From contig JANOCT010000004.1 of assembly GCA_031412335.1 (NCBI GenBank), positions 5,181 to 69,180 of the forward strand: 64,000 nucleotides of DNA. Reading direction: 5' to 3'. Below, in pieces: positions 34,798 to 44,637 of the stretch (within the stretch, counting starts at the first letter, position 1; each line of letters opens with the position of its first letter). The translations under genes were made by a program, and so were the position numbers. The notes below the pieces were generated by a model. The model was not told where the DNA came from and made no database searches. It saw nothing but the letters and a program-made list of their open reading frames with translations. The stretch is from JBBQYA01 sp031412335. Its GTDB lineage: Bacteria > Bacteroidota > Bacteroidia > Sphingobacteriales > Sphingobacteriaceae.

Positions 34798-36138
34798 ATG
34801 AAAATTAGATTTCTACTATCGTTTATTTTATTTTTTTGTTCTAAAGAAATTTTTTCACAAACCATTATTCAAAAAACTGATTCTGGTTATACTCTTTTAA
34901 GAAATGGGAAACCATATTATGTAAAAGGTGTAGGTGGCCAAACCAATTTCGATAGAATGGTTGCTGTAGGTGCGAATTCATTTAGAACTTGGGGCAGTGA
35001 TGATGCACAAGCTGTATTAGCAGAGGCGGAAAAAAGAAATTTATCTGTAATGTTTGGCTTGTGGATGCAACCAGAACGAAGTGGATTTGATTATGACAAT
35101 GCAGATCAAGTTAAAAAACAATTCAATTTTCTTAAATCAGTTGTTGATCAATTCAAAGATAATCCAGCCATATTATTCTATGGAATTGGAAATGAGTTGG
35201 ATTTAGATTATTCAAACACAAATGTTTGGAATGCAGTGCAAGACATTGCAAAATATATTCACGAAGTAGATCCCAATCATCCAACCAGCACCGTAACAGC
35301 CGGACTTGATTCCCTAGAAGTACAATTAATAAAAGCCCGATGCCCAGACATTGATATTTATTGTGTAAATACCTATGGTGATATTGCTAGTGTACCAAAA
35401 AATATAGCCCGATTTGGTTGGACTGGCCCTTACATGATAACAGAATGGGGACCAAATGGCCATTGGGAATCACCACAAACAAGTTGGGGAGTTTCAATAG
35501 AACAAACAAGTACAGAAAAGAAGGATTCATATCTTACTAGATATAAAAAATATATTGAGCCAAACAAAAATTATTGCATTGGATCATATGCTTTTTTGTG
35601 GGGAGCAAAACAAGAATATACCGAAACTTGGTATGGTTTATTCTCGAAAAATAACTTACCAACTGAACCAGTTGACGCAATTGAAGAAGTTTTTTCTGGA
35701 AAAACAATTGAAAATCCATCTCCATCAATTTTAACTTTCAGCATTGACAATATGCTTGCGAAAGAAAATATTACGATAAAAGCTGATGATAAATATACCT
35801 CATCTGTAAATGCAGTAATCGGAAATGATTCATCGATAAAAGGTATAAAATATGTGTGGAGAATAATGGAAGAAAGTACTGATAAGAAAAGTGGAGGAGA
35901 TGCAGAAAAAGCTGCTGATGAAATATCAGGATTAATAAAAAAAGGAAATTCAGCTAACCAAATTTCTTTTAGAGCACCTGGTTTTCCAGGAAAATACAGA
36001 TTGTTTGTTTCGGCAACTTATAATGATAAAGTAGCTTATGCAAATATTCCTTTTAAAGTAAATAAAAGAGCTCCCGAAGAAAAACAAGCAAAATTTATGA
36101 AAATGAAATACACTGATATGAATTCATTTAAACAATAA
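34798..36138 (+). CDS. Exported clan GH-A glycoside hydrolase (GH2/GH5-like TIM barrel)
   Basis: The 446-residue enzyme has a signal peptide (1-20, ending IFSQ) and a TIM barrel (about 30-300). 'GNEL' provides the acid/base Glu133 at the end of strand 4 and 'ITEWGPNG' the nucleophile Glu216 at strand 7, the hallmark of clan GH-A. 'NSFRTWG', 'MFGLWMQPER' and 'GSYAFLWG' complete the barrel. The C-terminal part (about 310-425) is an Ig-like domain ('ENITIKADDKYTSSVNAV'). The family cannot be set by eye; the surrounding GH3 and GH16 genes suggest a beta-glucan substrate. The frame is open to an ATG at 34648, but the 50 extra residues look like leader sequence, and the ATG at 34798 starts a proper signal peptide. 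First gene of the operon. Confidence 0.83.
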   Translation: MKIRFLLSFILFFCSKEIFSQTIIQKTDSGYTLLRNGKPYYVKGVGGQTNFDRMVAVGANSFRTWGSDDAQAVLAEAEKRNLSVMFGLWMQPERSGFDYDNADQVKKQFNFLKSVVDQFKDNPAILFYGIGNELDLDYSNTNVWNAVQDIAKYIHEVDPNHPTSTVTAGLDSLEVQLIKARCPDIDIYCVNTYGDIASVPKNIARFGWTGPYMITEWGPNGHWESPQTSWGVSIEQTSTEKKDSYLTRYKKYIEPNKNYCIGSYAFLWGAKQEYTETWYGLFSKNNLPTEPVDAIEEVFSGKTIENPSPSILTFSIDNMLAKENITIKADDKYTSSVNAVIGNDSSIKGIKYVWRIMEESTDKKSGGDAEKAADEISGLIKKGNSANQISFRAPGFPGKYRLFVSATYNDKVAYANIPFKVNKRAPEEKQAKFMKMKYTDMNSFKQ

Positions 36139-36149
36139 AATAAAACTAA

Positions 36150-38042
36150 ATGAACAAATTTCTACCTTTCGTTTCATTTATCATTTTATTTATTTCCAGT
36201 GCTTCTCAAGCACAATTCAGAAAAAATGATGCTACTTATTTAAAAGATTCTATAGCGAATTCGTTTAAAGAATTAAATCAAACGCCAGGGAATTATTTAA
36301 AAAAACCCATGGAGGTTTTAGAAGGATTAGAAATAAGTGGCTTTTACCGATTGGAAACCGATTTTAGAAAATTAAAGGAAGCCTATCCACACCTCGAAAA
36401 TAACAAGACTAATTTATTTGTTGGAGATGATAGCCAATTACCCCAACTGATGTTGAATATAAATGGGCGTGCTAGCAATAATACTCAATTTGGTACAGAT
36501 CTTTTCATGTGGACGCCTTTAACAGGAGCTGGACAAGAAGAAAATGTTAAAGGACTTAACCTAGGTGTTAATTTATATGGGAATTTCTCCAACTCCTTAG
36601 GCAATTTTGTAGTTAAAGCAGGTGGAATTAATTGGTATTCCCTCTCCCCTTTTACTTTTCAAACTGCTAAAGGAAATAATAGATATTCACTTTTCGACCG
36701 AAATCCTTGGGATCCAAGTACAATAAATATTGAAACCCGATACGCTAATTTTTATTCCATTGGCGAAATCAATCAAGATCAGCGTTGGGGAAATCAAGCA
36801 TTTCAAGGATTAATAGTTGAAGGAAATCAATTACCAAATGGTTTTTCGTTTAATGGGATGTATGGTAAAACTCAGTTTGATGGTGGTTTAAGTCCTATTC
36901 CAAATTCATCTTTTGGCGGTAGAATTATGAAAACTTTTCTTAAAACAAGAAGTTCGATTGCTCTAAATTCATTTAATAACCAAAGTTTTATCGATTCGAT
37001 TAATTTAAAAACGGCTGGATTCAATATTTCTACACTAGAATTTACTCATTATGTTGATAAACTAAAAATATATGGAGAAGTTGGATTAGGAAGAAGGTTT
37101 ACTAATGTTAGTAATAAAGATTGGGGTGAAGCCCTATCATTGAAATTTAGTTATCCAATCGATAATAAGTATTTAACAGAATTGCATTTGTACCGAGTAA
37201 GTCCAGATGTATTTAATAATAGTTCAATTTTTATTAATTCATCTATTCAAGAAAATACCTTACAAGTCAATTCGCAAACCCAACCTGTACTGATTCCCGT
37301 TTCGAGTGCAATATTGCCAATGGGACAATTATCCAATAATAGACAGGGTATTGAAATTAATTCTCAAATAAATTTCGGGAAATTTAAAAACTCTATTGGA
37401 TATGCTAATTCTATGGAATTAGAAAATCTTTCTTCTAAATTAACCTATTCGCATCCTTTTAATAATCTGGCATTATCGCGTTTCTGGCGATTTGCATTTC
37501 CGAGTAATGTAGGGCCATATAATAATTTAAGTAAAATATACCGATCTGTTTTCGAAACAGTAAATATAACAGAAGTGGATTCTGAAACTGGAAAACCTAA
37601 GAAAAAATATTTTAACACAGTAGAATTAAGTTCAAAATACAAAACAAGTATTTTCAAAAAGGATTTGTTTATATTTTATTTCGGTTCTATCAATTCTGTA
37701 CAAAATTTTGCTTCGAGTACTGTTAACTTTTCCGAACGCGCTCTCCTACGTACCTATGATCATCAATTTGAAACGTATTTGCGGTTAAGTTCTCGTTTTG
37801 TTTGGTGCAATTATTTCGGGTTCGAAAGAATAATTGCCAATTACAGTACAGAAACAGACGTAGAAACGAGAAGACCAAAAAATCAGCGGGGTACAAGTTA
37901 TGCAACAGGTTTTGATATTGCCTTAAGTAAAGGCGTTGGTTTTTATGTTCGACAGAGATGGATGCAATATAAAGATACCAGTTTTACTAATGACAGATAT
38001 AAAGGTTATGAAACCACAGTTGAATTAAAATGCTTCTTTTAA
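36150..38042 (+). CDS. Unrecognised outer-membrane beta-barrel-like protein
   Basis: The 630-residue protein has a signal peptide (1-21, ending SQAQ). A short N-terminal helical part follows (about 25-60), then a long region of alternating aromatic/polar strands with glycines: 'SGFYRLETDF', 'LMLNINGRASNNTQFGTDLFMWTP', 'NLGVNLYGNF', 'GINWYSLSPFTF' and 'NSIGYANSME'. It ends 'YETTVELKCFF', with the terminal aromatic residue typical of outer-membrane barrels. There is no TonB box, plug domain or SusC signature. It starts 11 bases after the glycosidase. A porin-like role for glucan oligosaccharides is inferred from context; nothing proves it. Confidence 0.75.
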   Translation: MNKFLPFVSFIILFISSASQAQFRKNDATYLKDSIANSFKELNQTPGNYLKKPMEVLEGLEISGFYRLETDFRKLKEAYPHLENNKTNLFVGDDSQLPQLMLNINGRASNNTQFGTDLFMWTPLTGAGQEENVKGLNLGVNLYGNFSNSLGNFVVKAGGINWYSLSPFTFQTAKGNNRYSLFDRNPWDPSTINIETRYANFYSIGEINQDQRWGNQAFQGLIVEGNQLPNGFSFNGMYGKTQFDGGLSPIPNSSFGGRIMKTFLKTRSSIALNSFNNQSFIDSINLKTAGFNISTLEFTHYVDKLKIYGEVGLGRRFTNVSNKDWGEALSLKFSYPIDNKYLTELHLYRVSPDVFNNSSIFINSSIQENTLQVNSQTQPVLIPVSSAILPMGQLSNNRQGIEINSQINFGKFKNSIGYANSMELENLSSKLTYSHPFNNLALSRFWRFAFPSNVGPYNNLSKIYRSVFETVNITEVDSETGKPKKKYFNTVELSSKYKTSIFKKDLFIFYFGSINSVQNFASSTVNFSERALLRTYDHQFETYLRLSSRFVWCNYFGFERIIANYSTETDVETRRPKNQRGTSYATGFDIALSKGVGFYVRQRWMQYKDTSFTNDRYKGYETTVELKCFF

Positions 38043-38089
38043 ATTAAATATACTAACGGAAAAATATAATTAAAATTTGAAAATAAACT

Positions 38090-39802
38090 ATGTATAAAAA
38101 CATTATACTAATACTTTTTTTTACCACAATTTTCACTCATTCTTTTGCACAAAAAGATAGAAAAGTAAGTTTTGTAGGAGGTGCCAGATCCGTTATTAAT
38201 AATAACACGTTAAAAGTGGATGGAGATGCCAATGATTCGACTACGGTAAAGAAAAACAATGGCGGCTATGCCTTAATTGATTTAGGTTTTAATATTAAAC
38301 CAAATAAAAGCACTGAAATAATGGGAATGTTCCGGATTCGAAATGAATTTGGAGGATTTTGGGGAGCAGGTGTGCAAATAGATGTAAGGCAATTATGGAT
38401 TAAAGGAGTTATCGCAAATTCAATTCGATACCAAGTTGGTGATTTGAATTTAAAACAAACGCCATTTACGCTTTACAATCATCATTCTGATCAAATAGAC
38501 TCACTACCATCGGTATTCGCCTTACAAAAAAATATAGTTGATTATGAGAAATTTTACCTTTCGAATAATACATGGCGAATGCAGGGCGCAAACGTTGATT
38601 TTGGATTTACCTTTAATAAATTTATTCAAGAAGTAAATGTAAACGCTTTTATAAATCGATTAAATGCTACTAATTTCTCGAATGTATCAGATAGATTGAT
38701 GGGTGGATTAAGTGCGCAATTGATCGCAAATAAATACTTTCAACTTGGTTATAATACCAATAATGTATTTGATTTGAAAGGAACCGTTCCAGACAGTAAT
38801 GTATTTAATAATTCAGTAAACACGATTGATTTTAAGCTTAAAAACAATTTCGATGATTATTTAATTTCGTTGAATGGTGAAGTTGGAAAAAGCATTTATC
38901 AATTCTCTTTTGATACGCTTGCTCCTCGTTATGATGATTATTTCATAAATGCTTATGCTGAATTAGACATAAAAAAATGGAATGTAAAAGCTACCCTTGG
39001 TTTTCTGGATGTAGGGCCAGATTTTAGAAGTATTGGTGCTCAAAGTAAAGATGTAAACTATAATGCCACTCCAGTTTATTTTAATAGATATACGAATGAC
39101 CAATTAATAAGACCCATCGGTTTATTTGATATAATTAGTAACGAAAATATATATAATAGAACTTTAAGTAGCAGATTAGCAACAGAAAGTCCAATTTATA
39201 ATAATGTTTTGCCTTTTGGAATTGCCACTAATAACCGAACTGGTATGTACGGTAAATTGACTTATAAAAGTTATAGAGATATAGAACTTACTGGAGAATA
39301 TTACAATTTGAGTGAAATTCGTGGTCTAGGAACTTTATTTCTTAAGAAGTTTGAATTCTACAAACTTTATGCTGGCGTACCGATCAATAAATTAATTAAT
39401 ACGAAAAAACTTCTTTTCGCACATGTAGGTTCAAATATGCAATTCACAAAAAGAAAAAGCCCAGAATCAGTTGAGAATATTGATCTAAAGTCGATGCAAA
39501 TGTCGGGTGGAATTAGATGGGAATTTGCTCCTAAATTTGAATTAATGGGTGGTATTGTTTATCAAACCAATAATGGAAACGAATATACAGCAGAAAGAAA
39601 TTCATACAGCGAAATAATTTTTTACAATTCAAGTACGTATAAATTGAATCAACAAATTATTTCAGGTGGAATTCGATATAATTTCAGTTCAAATGTTTAC
39701 CTAGCGTCAATTTACCAAAACAGCAGTTTTAAAGATAAAACTGGAAATATTAAAGATTTTGGTATTAATCAATTTGGTTTAATTTTTAATATGCTTTTAT
39801 AA
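38090..39802 (+). CDS. Second unrecognised outer-membrane beta-barrel-like protein
   Basis: The 570-residue protein has a signal peptide (1-20, ending SFAQ) and a strand-rich mature part: 'YALIDLGFNIKPNKSTEIMGMFRIRNEF', 'QLWIKGVIANSIRYQVGDLNLKQTPF' (given in order, not contiguous), 'YFQLGYNTNN', 'MSGGIRWEFAPKFELMGGIVYQTNNG' and the terminal strand 'QFGLIFNMLL'. The overall look resembles the preceding protein, but no shared motif is obvious. It has no plug domain. It lies 47 bases after the first barrel and one base before the next gene. The pair may form or assist an outer-membrane channel; this is inference. Confidence 0.72.
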   Translation: MYKNIILILFFTTIFTHSFAQKDRKVSFVGGARSVINNNTLKVDGDANDSTTVKKNNGGYALIDLGFNIKPNKSTEIMGMFRIRNEFGGFWGAGVQIDVRQLWIKGVIANSIRYQVGDLNLKQTPFTLYNHHSDQIDSLPSVFALQKNIVDYEKFYLSNNTWRMQGANVDFGFTFNKFIQEVNVNAFINRLNATNFSNVSDRLMGGLSAQLIANKYFQLGYNTNNVFDLKGTVPDSNVFNNSVNTIDFKLKNNFDDYLISLNGEVGKSIYQFSFDTLAPRYDDYFINAYAELDIKKWNVKATLGFLDVGPDFRSIGAQSKDVNYNATPVYFNRYTNDQLIRPIGLFDIISNENIYNRTLSSRLATESPIYNNVLPFGIATNNRTGMYGKLTYKSYRDIELTGEYYNLSEIRGLGTLFLKKFEFYKLYAGVPINKLINTKKLLFAHVGSNMQFTKRKSPESVENIDLKSMQMSGGIRWEFAPKFELMGGIVYQTNNGNEYTAERNSYSEIIFYNSSTYKLNQQIISGGIRYNFSSNVYLASIYQNSSFKDKTGNIKDFGINQFGLIFNMLL

Positions 39803-39803
39803 T

Positions 39804-40817
39804 ATGAAAACTAAAATATCATTACTTTTTATCATATTCCTTTGTTTTATATCGTGCAGAGAAGATGCCGATACGTTTGATGGACCAAGTATTATTGAGA
39901 TTGCCGGTGATTTCAAATTTTTGTCAGATTTTAGTGCAAATAAAACAACAGTTGATTTTGCAAACGGTGAAACTGTAGATTTTTCAGCACAGTTTAATAA
40001 GCCAATAAGTTGGACACTTACTATTGTTGGCGAAACTACAAAAGCAACGAAAATAATTACTGGAAGTAGCAAATCAATATCTGCAAGCAATGGAAGATGG
40101 AATGGTTCTACAACAAATTTCCCTACTTTTTCGGCAGAAAATTGCACAGCAACGTTAACTTTTAAAGATCTTGCAGATACGGCAAGAATTAGTTTAAAAA
40201 CGTTAAGTCCGAAAAAAATAGATGCTTTTATTATTGCCGATTTCGAAGCAGGTTTAAACTCAAAGTGGACAACATTTGTACAGTCGGGTACTCAAATAGA
40301 TTTCAAAGTAAAAACTGATAATTTGGCACCTGAAGGAAAAAAATATTTGAATATGGCAGGTGCAGTTAATTTTGACTTTTTAATTGGCCTAATAGATTTT
40401 CCAGCAAAAGCCTACGGTACAGCTGTTACATTTCCATTAGCTGTAAACCCAGAATCAGTCTATTTTAATTGTTTAATTTATGGCGTTCCTGATAGTACAG
40501 CTGCTAACAGATCAATTGTTTTATTTCAATTTAAAGAAGATGAAAACGGGAACGGAGTTTTTAATGGTGTTAATGAAGATTTGTACGCTTATGAAATACG
40601 AGTAGATTGGGAAGGTTGGAGATTAATCTCAGTTAAATATTCTGACTTAACATCATTAGAGAATGGTCAGCCAGCTACTCCAAAAGGTAATGGATTGCGT
40701 AATCCAGATAAACTTGGATTAATTTCAATGTTATATTTAGCAGATCCAAACAATGGATTTGCCAGTACAAAAATTGACTTATTATCTTTTAGTTCAAATA
40801 AACCAATTGAGCCATGA
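39804..40817 (+). CDS. Surface lipoprotein, possibly glycan-binding
   Basis: The 337-residue lipoprotein has a signal peptide with lipobox 'CFISC' (Cys about 18). Acidic residues directly after the cysteine ('CREDADTFDG') suit the surface-export signal of Bacteroidota lipoproteins. An Ig-like domain (about 30-130, 'FSAQFNKPISWTLTIVG') is followed by a jelly-roll-like domain (about 140-330: 'IIADFEAGLNSKWTTF', 'YLNMAG', 'IRVDWEGWRLISVKYSDL'). It is not a SusD homologue; it could act like SusE/SusF in binding the polysaccharide. Its stop codon overlaps the next start by four bases (ATGA), so the two are coupled. Confidence 0.78.
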   Translation: MKTKISLLFIIFLCFISCREDADTFDGPSIIEIAGDFKFLSDFSANKTTVDFANGETVDFSAQFNKPISWTLTIVGETTKATKIITGSSKSISASNGRWNGSTTNFPTFSAENCTATLTFKDLADTARISLKTLSPKKIDAFIIADFEAGLNSKWTTFVQSGTQIDFKVKTDNLAPEGKKYLNMAGAVNFDFLIGLIDFPAKAYGTAVTFPLAVNPESVYFNCLIYGVPDSTAANRSIVLFQFKEDENGNGVFNGVNEDLYAYEIRVDWEGWRLISVKYSDLTSLENGQPATPKGNGLRNPDKLGLISMLYLADPNNGFASTKIDLLSFSSNKPIEP

Positions 40818-41467
40818 AAAATCCATTAAATAAAATAACATTAATTTTTTTTATTGTAATTGCTACAGTTAGTTGCAAATCAGTTGTTAATTTTCAAACA
40901 AAAGAATTATACGAGATCAACCCTGTGGTTAATTCTAATGATATAAATGGTTTCAATGCTATTAACATATTTCGAGATGATTTTGATAAAAGCGTTTGGT
41001 CCTCTCCCGAGATTAAATGTGTTAATTTAAAATCCGAAAATCAGACTGTATATGAAGGCAAAGGCGCATTAATGGTTAAATGGGATAAAATTGCTGGTGG
41101 ATGTAAATGGGTTGGAATTGGTTTCGGATGGAATAATTGGGCCGCTAAAGATATAACTGATATTACAGATGTAGCAGCTATTCAAATGCAAGTAAAAGCA
41201 GTGAATTCGAATTTTAAAAATTTTCCTGTTGCATTTGCTTTAGAAGATTATTCGGGTGTGCAATGTTATTATGGATTTACCTTGGCTTTAGCATCAGGCG
41301 AGTTCAATAAAAATACTTGGACATCAGTAACCATCCCTCTTTCTAAATTTAATTTTGAAGGTCAGGATTTTGATGTGGAAAAAGTTAAACAATTTATGAT
41401 TCAATTGGAAGGTGAAGGAGAAATATACTTGGATGATATCAAATTTGTTCGACTTCAAAATGGTTAA
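40814..41467 (+). CDS. Surface lipoprotein with one jelly-roll carbohydrate-binding-like domain
   Basis: The 217-residue lipoprotein has a lipobox 'ATVSC' (Cys21). The rest is one beta-sandwich: 'IFRDDFDKSVWSSPE', 'ALMVKWDKI', 'GIGFGWNNWAAKDITD', 'AAIQMQVKA', 'WTSVTIPLSKF' and 'IYLDDIKFV'. This order of strands matches CBM11/CIA30-type jelly rolls, where the final 'DDI' Asp binds calcium. It starts within the stop codon of the previous lipoprotein gene and ends one base before the GH3 start. Glycan binding at the cell surface is likely but not shown. Confidence 0.78.
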   Translation: MKNPLNKITLIFFIVIATVSCKSVVNFQTKELYEINPVVNSNDINGFNAINIFRDDFDKSVWSSPEIKCVNLKSENQTVYEGKGALMVKWDKIAGGCKWVGIGFGWNNWAAKDITDITDVAAIQMQVKAVNSNFKNFPVAFALEDYSGVQCYYGFTLALASGEFNKNTWTSVTIPLSKFNFEGQDFDVEKVKQFMIQLEGEGEIYLDDIKFVRLQNG

Positions 41468-41468
41468 T

Positions 41469-43715
41469 ATGAGGTTACTTTATTTTTTACTTTTTTTAAT
41501 TTATTCTTTAAACAGTTTTTCACAAAAAATAAAAACAGATGTCGATATTGATTTATTAATTAAATCTATGTCGGTAGAAGAAAAGGCTGGGCAAATGACT
41601 CAGATTGACTTAGGAGTAATTGCTGAAGGTGAAATATGCAACCTGAAAAACCCACAATCAATTAATTTAGAAAAATTACAAAATGCAATTTCTGTTTACA
41701 AAATTGGTTCAATATTAAATGTTGGATGTGGAAGCGGCACCATATCTCGTGAAAACTGGAGCAAGATTTTAACTTCTATCAAAGCAGAAAATACAAAGTT
41801 AAATCGATTGAAAATTCCAATAATATATGGTTTGGATGCCATACATGGTGCAAATTATACTATTGGAGCAACATTATTTCCTCAACCAATTGGCCAGGCA
41901 GCTACTTGGAATCCTGAATTAGTTGAAAAAGTTTATGATATAACAGCTTATGAAACTCGTGCTTCTGGAATTCCTTGGAATTTCTCACCAGTTTTAGATT
42001 TAGGAAGGCAACCACTTTGGTCCAGATTTTTCGAAACTTTTGGAGAAGATGTTTACTTAGCCAAAAGTATGTCGAAAGTTGCCATTAGAGGTTTAGAAGG
42101 CACAGATAGTAAAAGTCCCTACAAGGTTGCATCCTGCATGAAACATTTTTTGGGTTACAGTATGCCCTTGAGTGGAAAAGATCGATCACCAGCATGGATA
42201 TCTGAACGAGAATTAAGGGAATATTTTCTCCCTACTTTTCAAGAGGCGATCAAGCTGGGATCAAAAACAATTATGATAAATTCAGGTGAAATTAATGGAA
42301 CACCTGTTCATATTGATTATGATATTCTAACCACACTTTTACGAAAAGAATTAGGGTTCAAAGGTGTAATTCTAACAGATTGGGAAGATATTTATAAATT
42401 GGTATCAGCTCATAGAGTAGCAGCAGATAAAAAGGAAGCAGTAAAAATGTCAATAATGGCTGGTATTGATATGAGCATGACGCCAAATGATTTTGATTTT
42501 ACCAAATTATTGGTAGAATTAATTAAAGAAGGTACCATTCCAATGTCAAGAATTGATGAATCTGTAAGCCGTATTTTACAACTTAAAAAAGATTTAGGCT
42601 TATTTAATGAATTAAAAATAAATAAAGAAACCTATGCTAAGTTCGGGTCTAAAGAATATTCAAACATTAGCTATCAAGTTGCTGCTGAAAGTATTACACT
42701 ACTTAAAAATAGGAATAGTATTTTACCTTTAGGAAACAATAAAGAAAATATTTTGATTTGCGGTCCTGCTGCATCAAGTTTAAATCTTTTAAATGGCGCC
42801 TGGACACATACTTGGCAAGGCATTGATACTAAATATAATACCGTTGGTAAAGCAACAATTTTAGAAGCGGTAAAAAATAACACTTCCAATAAGCAAATAG
42901 ATTATTCCTTAGGTGCATCATTGGATAGTTTATATGATCTAGAATTGTGCATTGAGAAAGCCAGAAAAGCAGATAAAATAATCATATGCATAGGCGAAAC
43001 ACCCAGCACAGAAATAGTTGGAAACATTAAAAATTTATCCTTGTCAGCTTCGCAAAGAATTTTAATTACCAAACTATCGGAATTAAAAAAACCCATAATT
43101 TTAATTTGCGCATTTAATAGACCAAGAATACTAAATGAATTTGTTGACAAAGCTGATGCAATTCTTTATTCCTATTTGCCTGGAGATGAAGGTGGTATTG
43201 CAATTTCCGACTGCCTTTTTGGAAAAATTAATCCAAGTGGCAAATTACCTTTTACCTATCCTGCAGATGTAAATGATATCATCCATTATGATCATAAAAG
43301 ATCTGAAGATATGGATGTTGACTTTTCTATGAATGCTTATCGTCCACAATTTGATTTCGGTTTCGGGTTAAGTTATACTCAATTTGAGTATAGTAATTTT
43401 AAAATTTCATCGTCAACTATTACAGAAAACGATTCATTAAAAATATACGTAACGATTAAAAATATTGGATCAGTAATTGGAAAAGAAACCATTCAGGTCT
43501 ATTATGCAGATTTGTATGCTACTATTACACCGTCTGTGAAAAAATTAGTTCGTTTTAGTAAAATAGAATTAAAACCAAACGAAGTTAAAGAAGTTGAGTT
43601 TATTATACACGGTAATGATTTATCTTTTATTAATAAAAAATTAGATCGGGTAACTGAAAAAGGCGAATTTGAAATAATTATTAACAACCAAAAAAAGACA
43701 TTTTATGTTAATTAG
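41469..43715 (+). CDS. Glycoside hydrolase family 3 beta-glucosidase
   Basis: The 748-residue periplasmic enzyme has a signal peptide (1-19, ending SFSQ). The first domain is a TIM barrel with 'GLDAIHGANY', 'FSPVLDLGRQPLWSRFFETFGED', 'CMKHFLGY' (Lys225-His226) and the nucleophile Asp304 in 'ILTDWEDI'. The second alpha/beta domain is 'AAESITLLKN', 'ILICGPAA', 'YSYLPGDEGG'. A C-terminal fibronectin III-like domain follows ('FGFGLSYTQFEYS', 'GKETIQVYY'). The TDWEDI and 'KHF' motifs resemble plant ExoI-type beta-D-glucan glucohydrolases. It would release glucose from beta-glucan oligosaccharides. The frame extends to 41412, but the ATG at 41469 begins the signal peptide. It overlaps the next gene by 11 bases. 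Confidence 0.93.
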   Translation: MRLLYFLLFLIYSLNSFSQKIKTDVDIDLLIKSMSVEEKAGQMTQIDLGVIAEGEICNLKNPQSINLEKLQNAISVYKIGSILNVGCGSGTISRENWSKILTSIKAENTKLNRLKIPIIYGLDAIHGANYTIGATLFPQPIGQAATWNPELVEKVYDITAYETRASGIPWNFSPVLDLGRQPLWSRFFETFGEDVYLAKSMSKVAIRGLEGTDSKSPYKVASCMKHFLGYSMPLSGKDRSPAWISERELREYFLPTFQEAIKLGSKTIMINSGEINGTPVHIDYDILTTLLRKELGFKGVILTDWEDIYKLVSAHRVAADKKEAVKMSIMAGIDMSMTPNDFDFTKLLVELIKEGTIPMSRIDESVSRILQLKKDLGLFNELKINKETYAKFGSKEYSNISYQVAAESITLLKNRNSILPLGNNKENILICGPAASSLNLLNGAWTHTWQGIDTKYNTVGKATILEAVKNNTSNKQIDYSLGASLDSLYDLELCIEKARKADKIIICIGETPSTEIVGNIKNLSLSASQRILITKLSELKKPIILICAFNRPRILNEFVDKADAILYSYLPGDEGGIAISDCLFGKINPSGKLPFTYPADVNDIIHYDHKRSEDMDVDFSMNAYRPQFDFGFGLSYTQFEYSNFKISSSTITENDSLKIYVTIKNIGSVIGKETIQVYYADLYATITPSVKKLVRFSKIELKPNEVKEVEFIIHGNDLSFINKKLDRVTEKGEFEIIINNQKKTFYVN

Positions 43716-44541
43716 AAAATTAGTTTTAATCAGCATTGGAGCATTATTAATGTTAAATGCTTGTAAGCAATCTCCCCCACCAGAAAAAGTAGGAATAGAA
43801 GAAAAAGGTGATTTTGAATTTTCAGGCTTTCAGTGGAAATACAAAAACGCGACTACGCCAGTAGGGCCTGGACCAAATCGGTTTTTAGGTACAACTGAAA
43901 ATGCTTTTGTTGATGAAAAAGGCTATTTGCATTTAAAAATAACGAAGAAAAATAATAACTGGTTTTGTAGTGAAATTATAAGCACAAAAGAATTTGGGTA
44001 TGGAACTTATGTTTTTACATGTTTAAGTGATATTAGAAATTTTACTGAAAAAGAAGTTTTTGGTTTCTTTACTTGGGATAATTATAGCTTCCAACAACAA
44101 GGAAATAGTGAAGTTGATATAGAATTTTCAAGATGGAATAAGCCGAATGATTCATTATTAATTTCGTATGCCGTTCAACCTGTAATATTTAGTAACCCGA
44201 TCCCTTACAGTGAGCGAACGTTCAAACCATTGGTAGCAACTAATTTAGTTAGTAAAGCTACTACCCACATGATGCGTTGGACTGCAGACAGTGTTTATTG
44301 GGAAAGCTATGCTGGAGAAGAATACCCTGGTCCGAATAAAATAGGCCAATGGACTTTTGATAACACAAATATACCGAGAGAGAAAATTGAAGGAAGTGAA
44401 GTTTCTGCTAAAATTGTAATTCCTGCGCCAAGCGATTCTACTAATGTGAGAATAAACTTTTGGTTGTTGAATGGTCAGGCTCCAAGTAACGGAAAAGATA
44501 ACGAGGTCATTATTAAATCATTTAAGTTTTTCCCTTTATAA
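43705..44541 (+). CDS. GH16-family lipoprotein, probable endo-beta-glucanase
   Basis: The 278-residue lipoprotein (lipobox 'MLNAC', Cys20) has a single concanavalin-like jelly-roll domain. The GH16 catalytic motif reads 'SEVDIEF', with nucleophile Glu136, assisting Asp138 and acid/base Glu140. Around it are 'FGYGTYVFTC', 'FGFFTWDNYSF', 'MMRWTADSVYWESYAG' and 'RINFWLLNGQAPSNG'. The family includes laminarinases and licheninases; the exact bond cleaved cannot be read from this. It starts 11 bases inside the GH3 gene. Lipidation suggests outer-membrane location, where it could cut the polymer before uptake. It is shorter than secreted multi-domain laminarinases. Confidence 0.85.
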   Translation: MLIRKLVLISIGALLMLNACKQSPPPEKVGIEEKGDFEFSGFQWKYKNATTPVGPGPNRFLGTTENAFVDEKGYLHLKITKKNNNWFCSEIISTKEFGYGTYVFTCLSDIRNFTEKEVFGFFTWDNYSFQQQGNSEVDIEFSRWNKPNDSLLISYAVQPVIFSNPIPYSERTFKPLVATNLVSKATTHMMRWTADSVYWESYAGEEYPGPNKIGQWTFDNTNIPREKIEGSEVSAKIVIPAPSDSTNVRINFWLLNGQAPSNGKDNEVIIKSFKFFPL

Positions 44542-44637
44542 AAAATTAAAATCTCACTCTTAACCTAGTTTATAATTTTAATAATCAAACAATTTAAAAA
44601 TTAACTAAATATCAATAATCACTAAAAGAAAAAAGAC

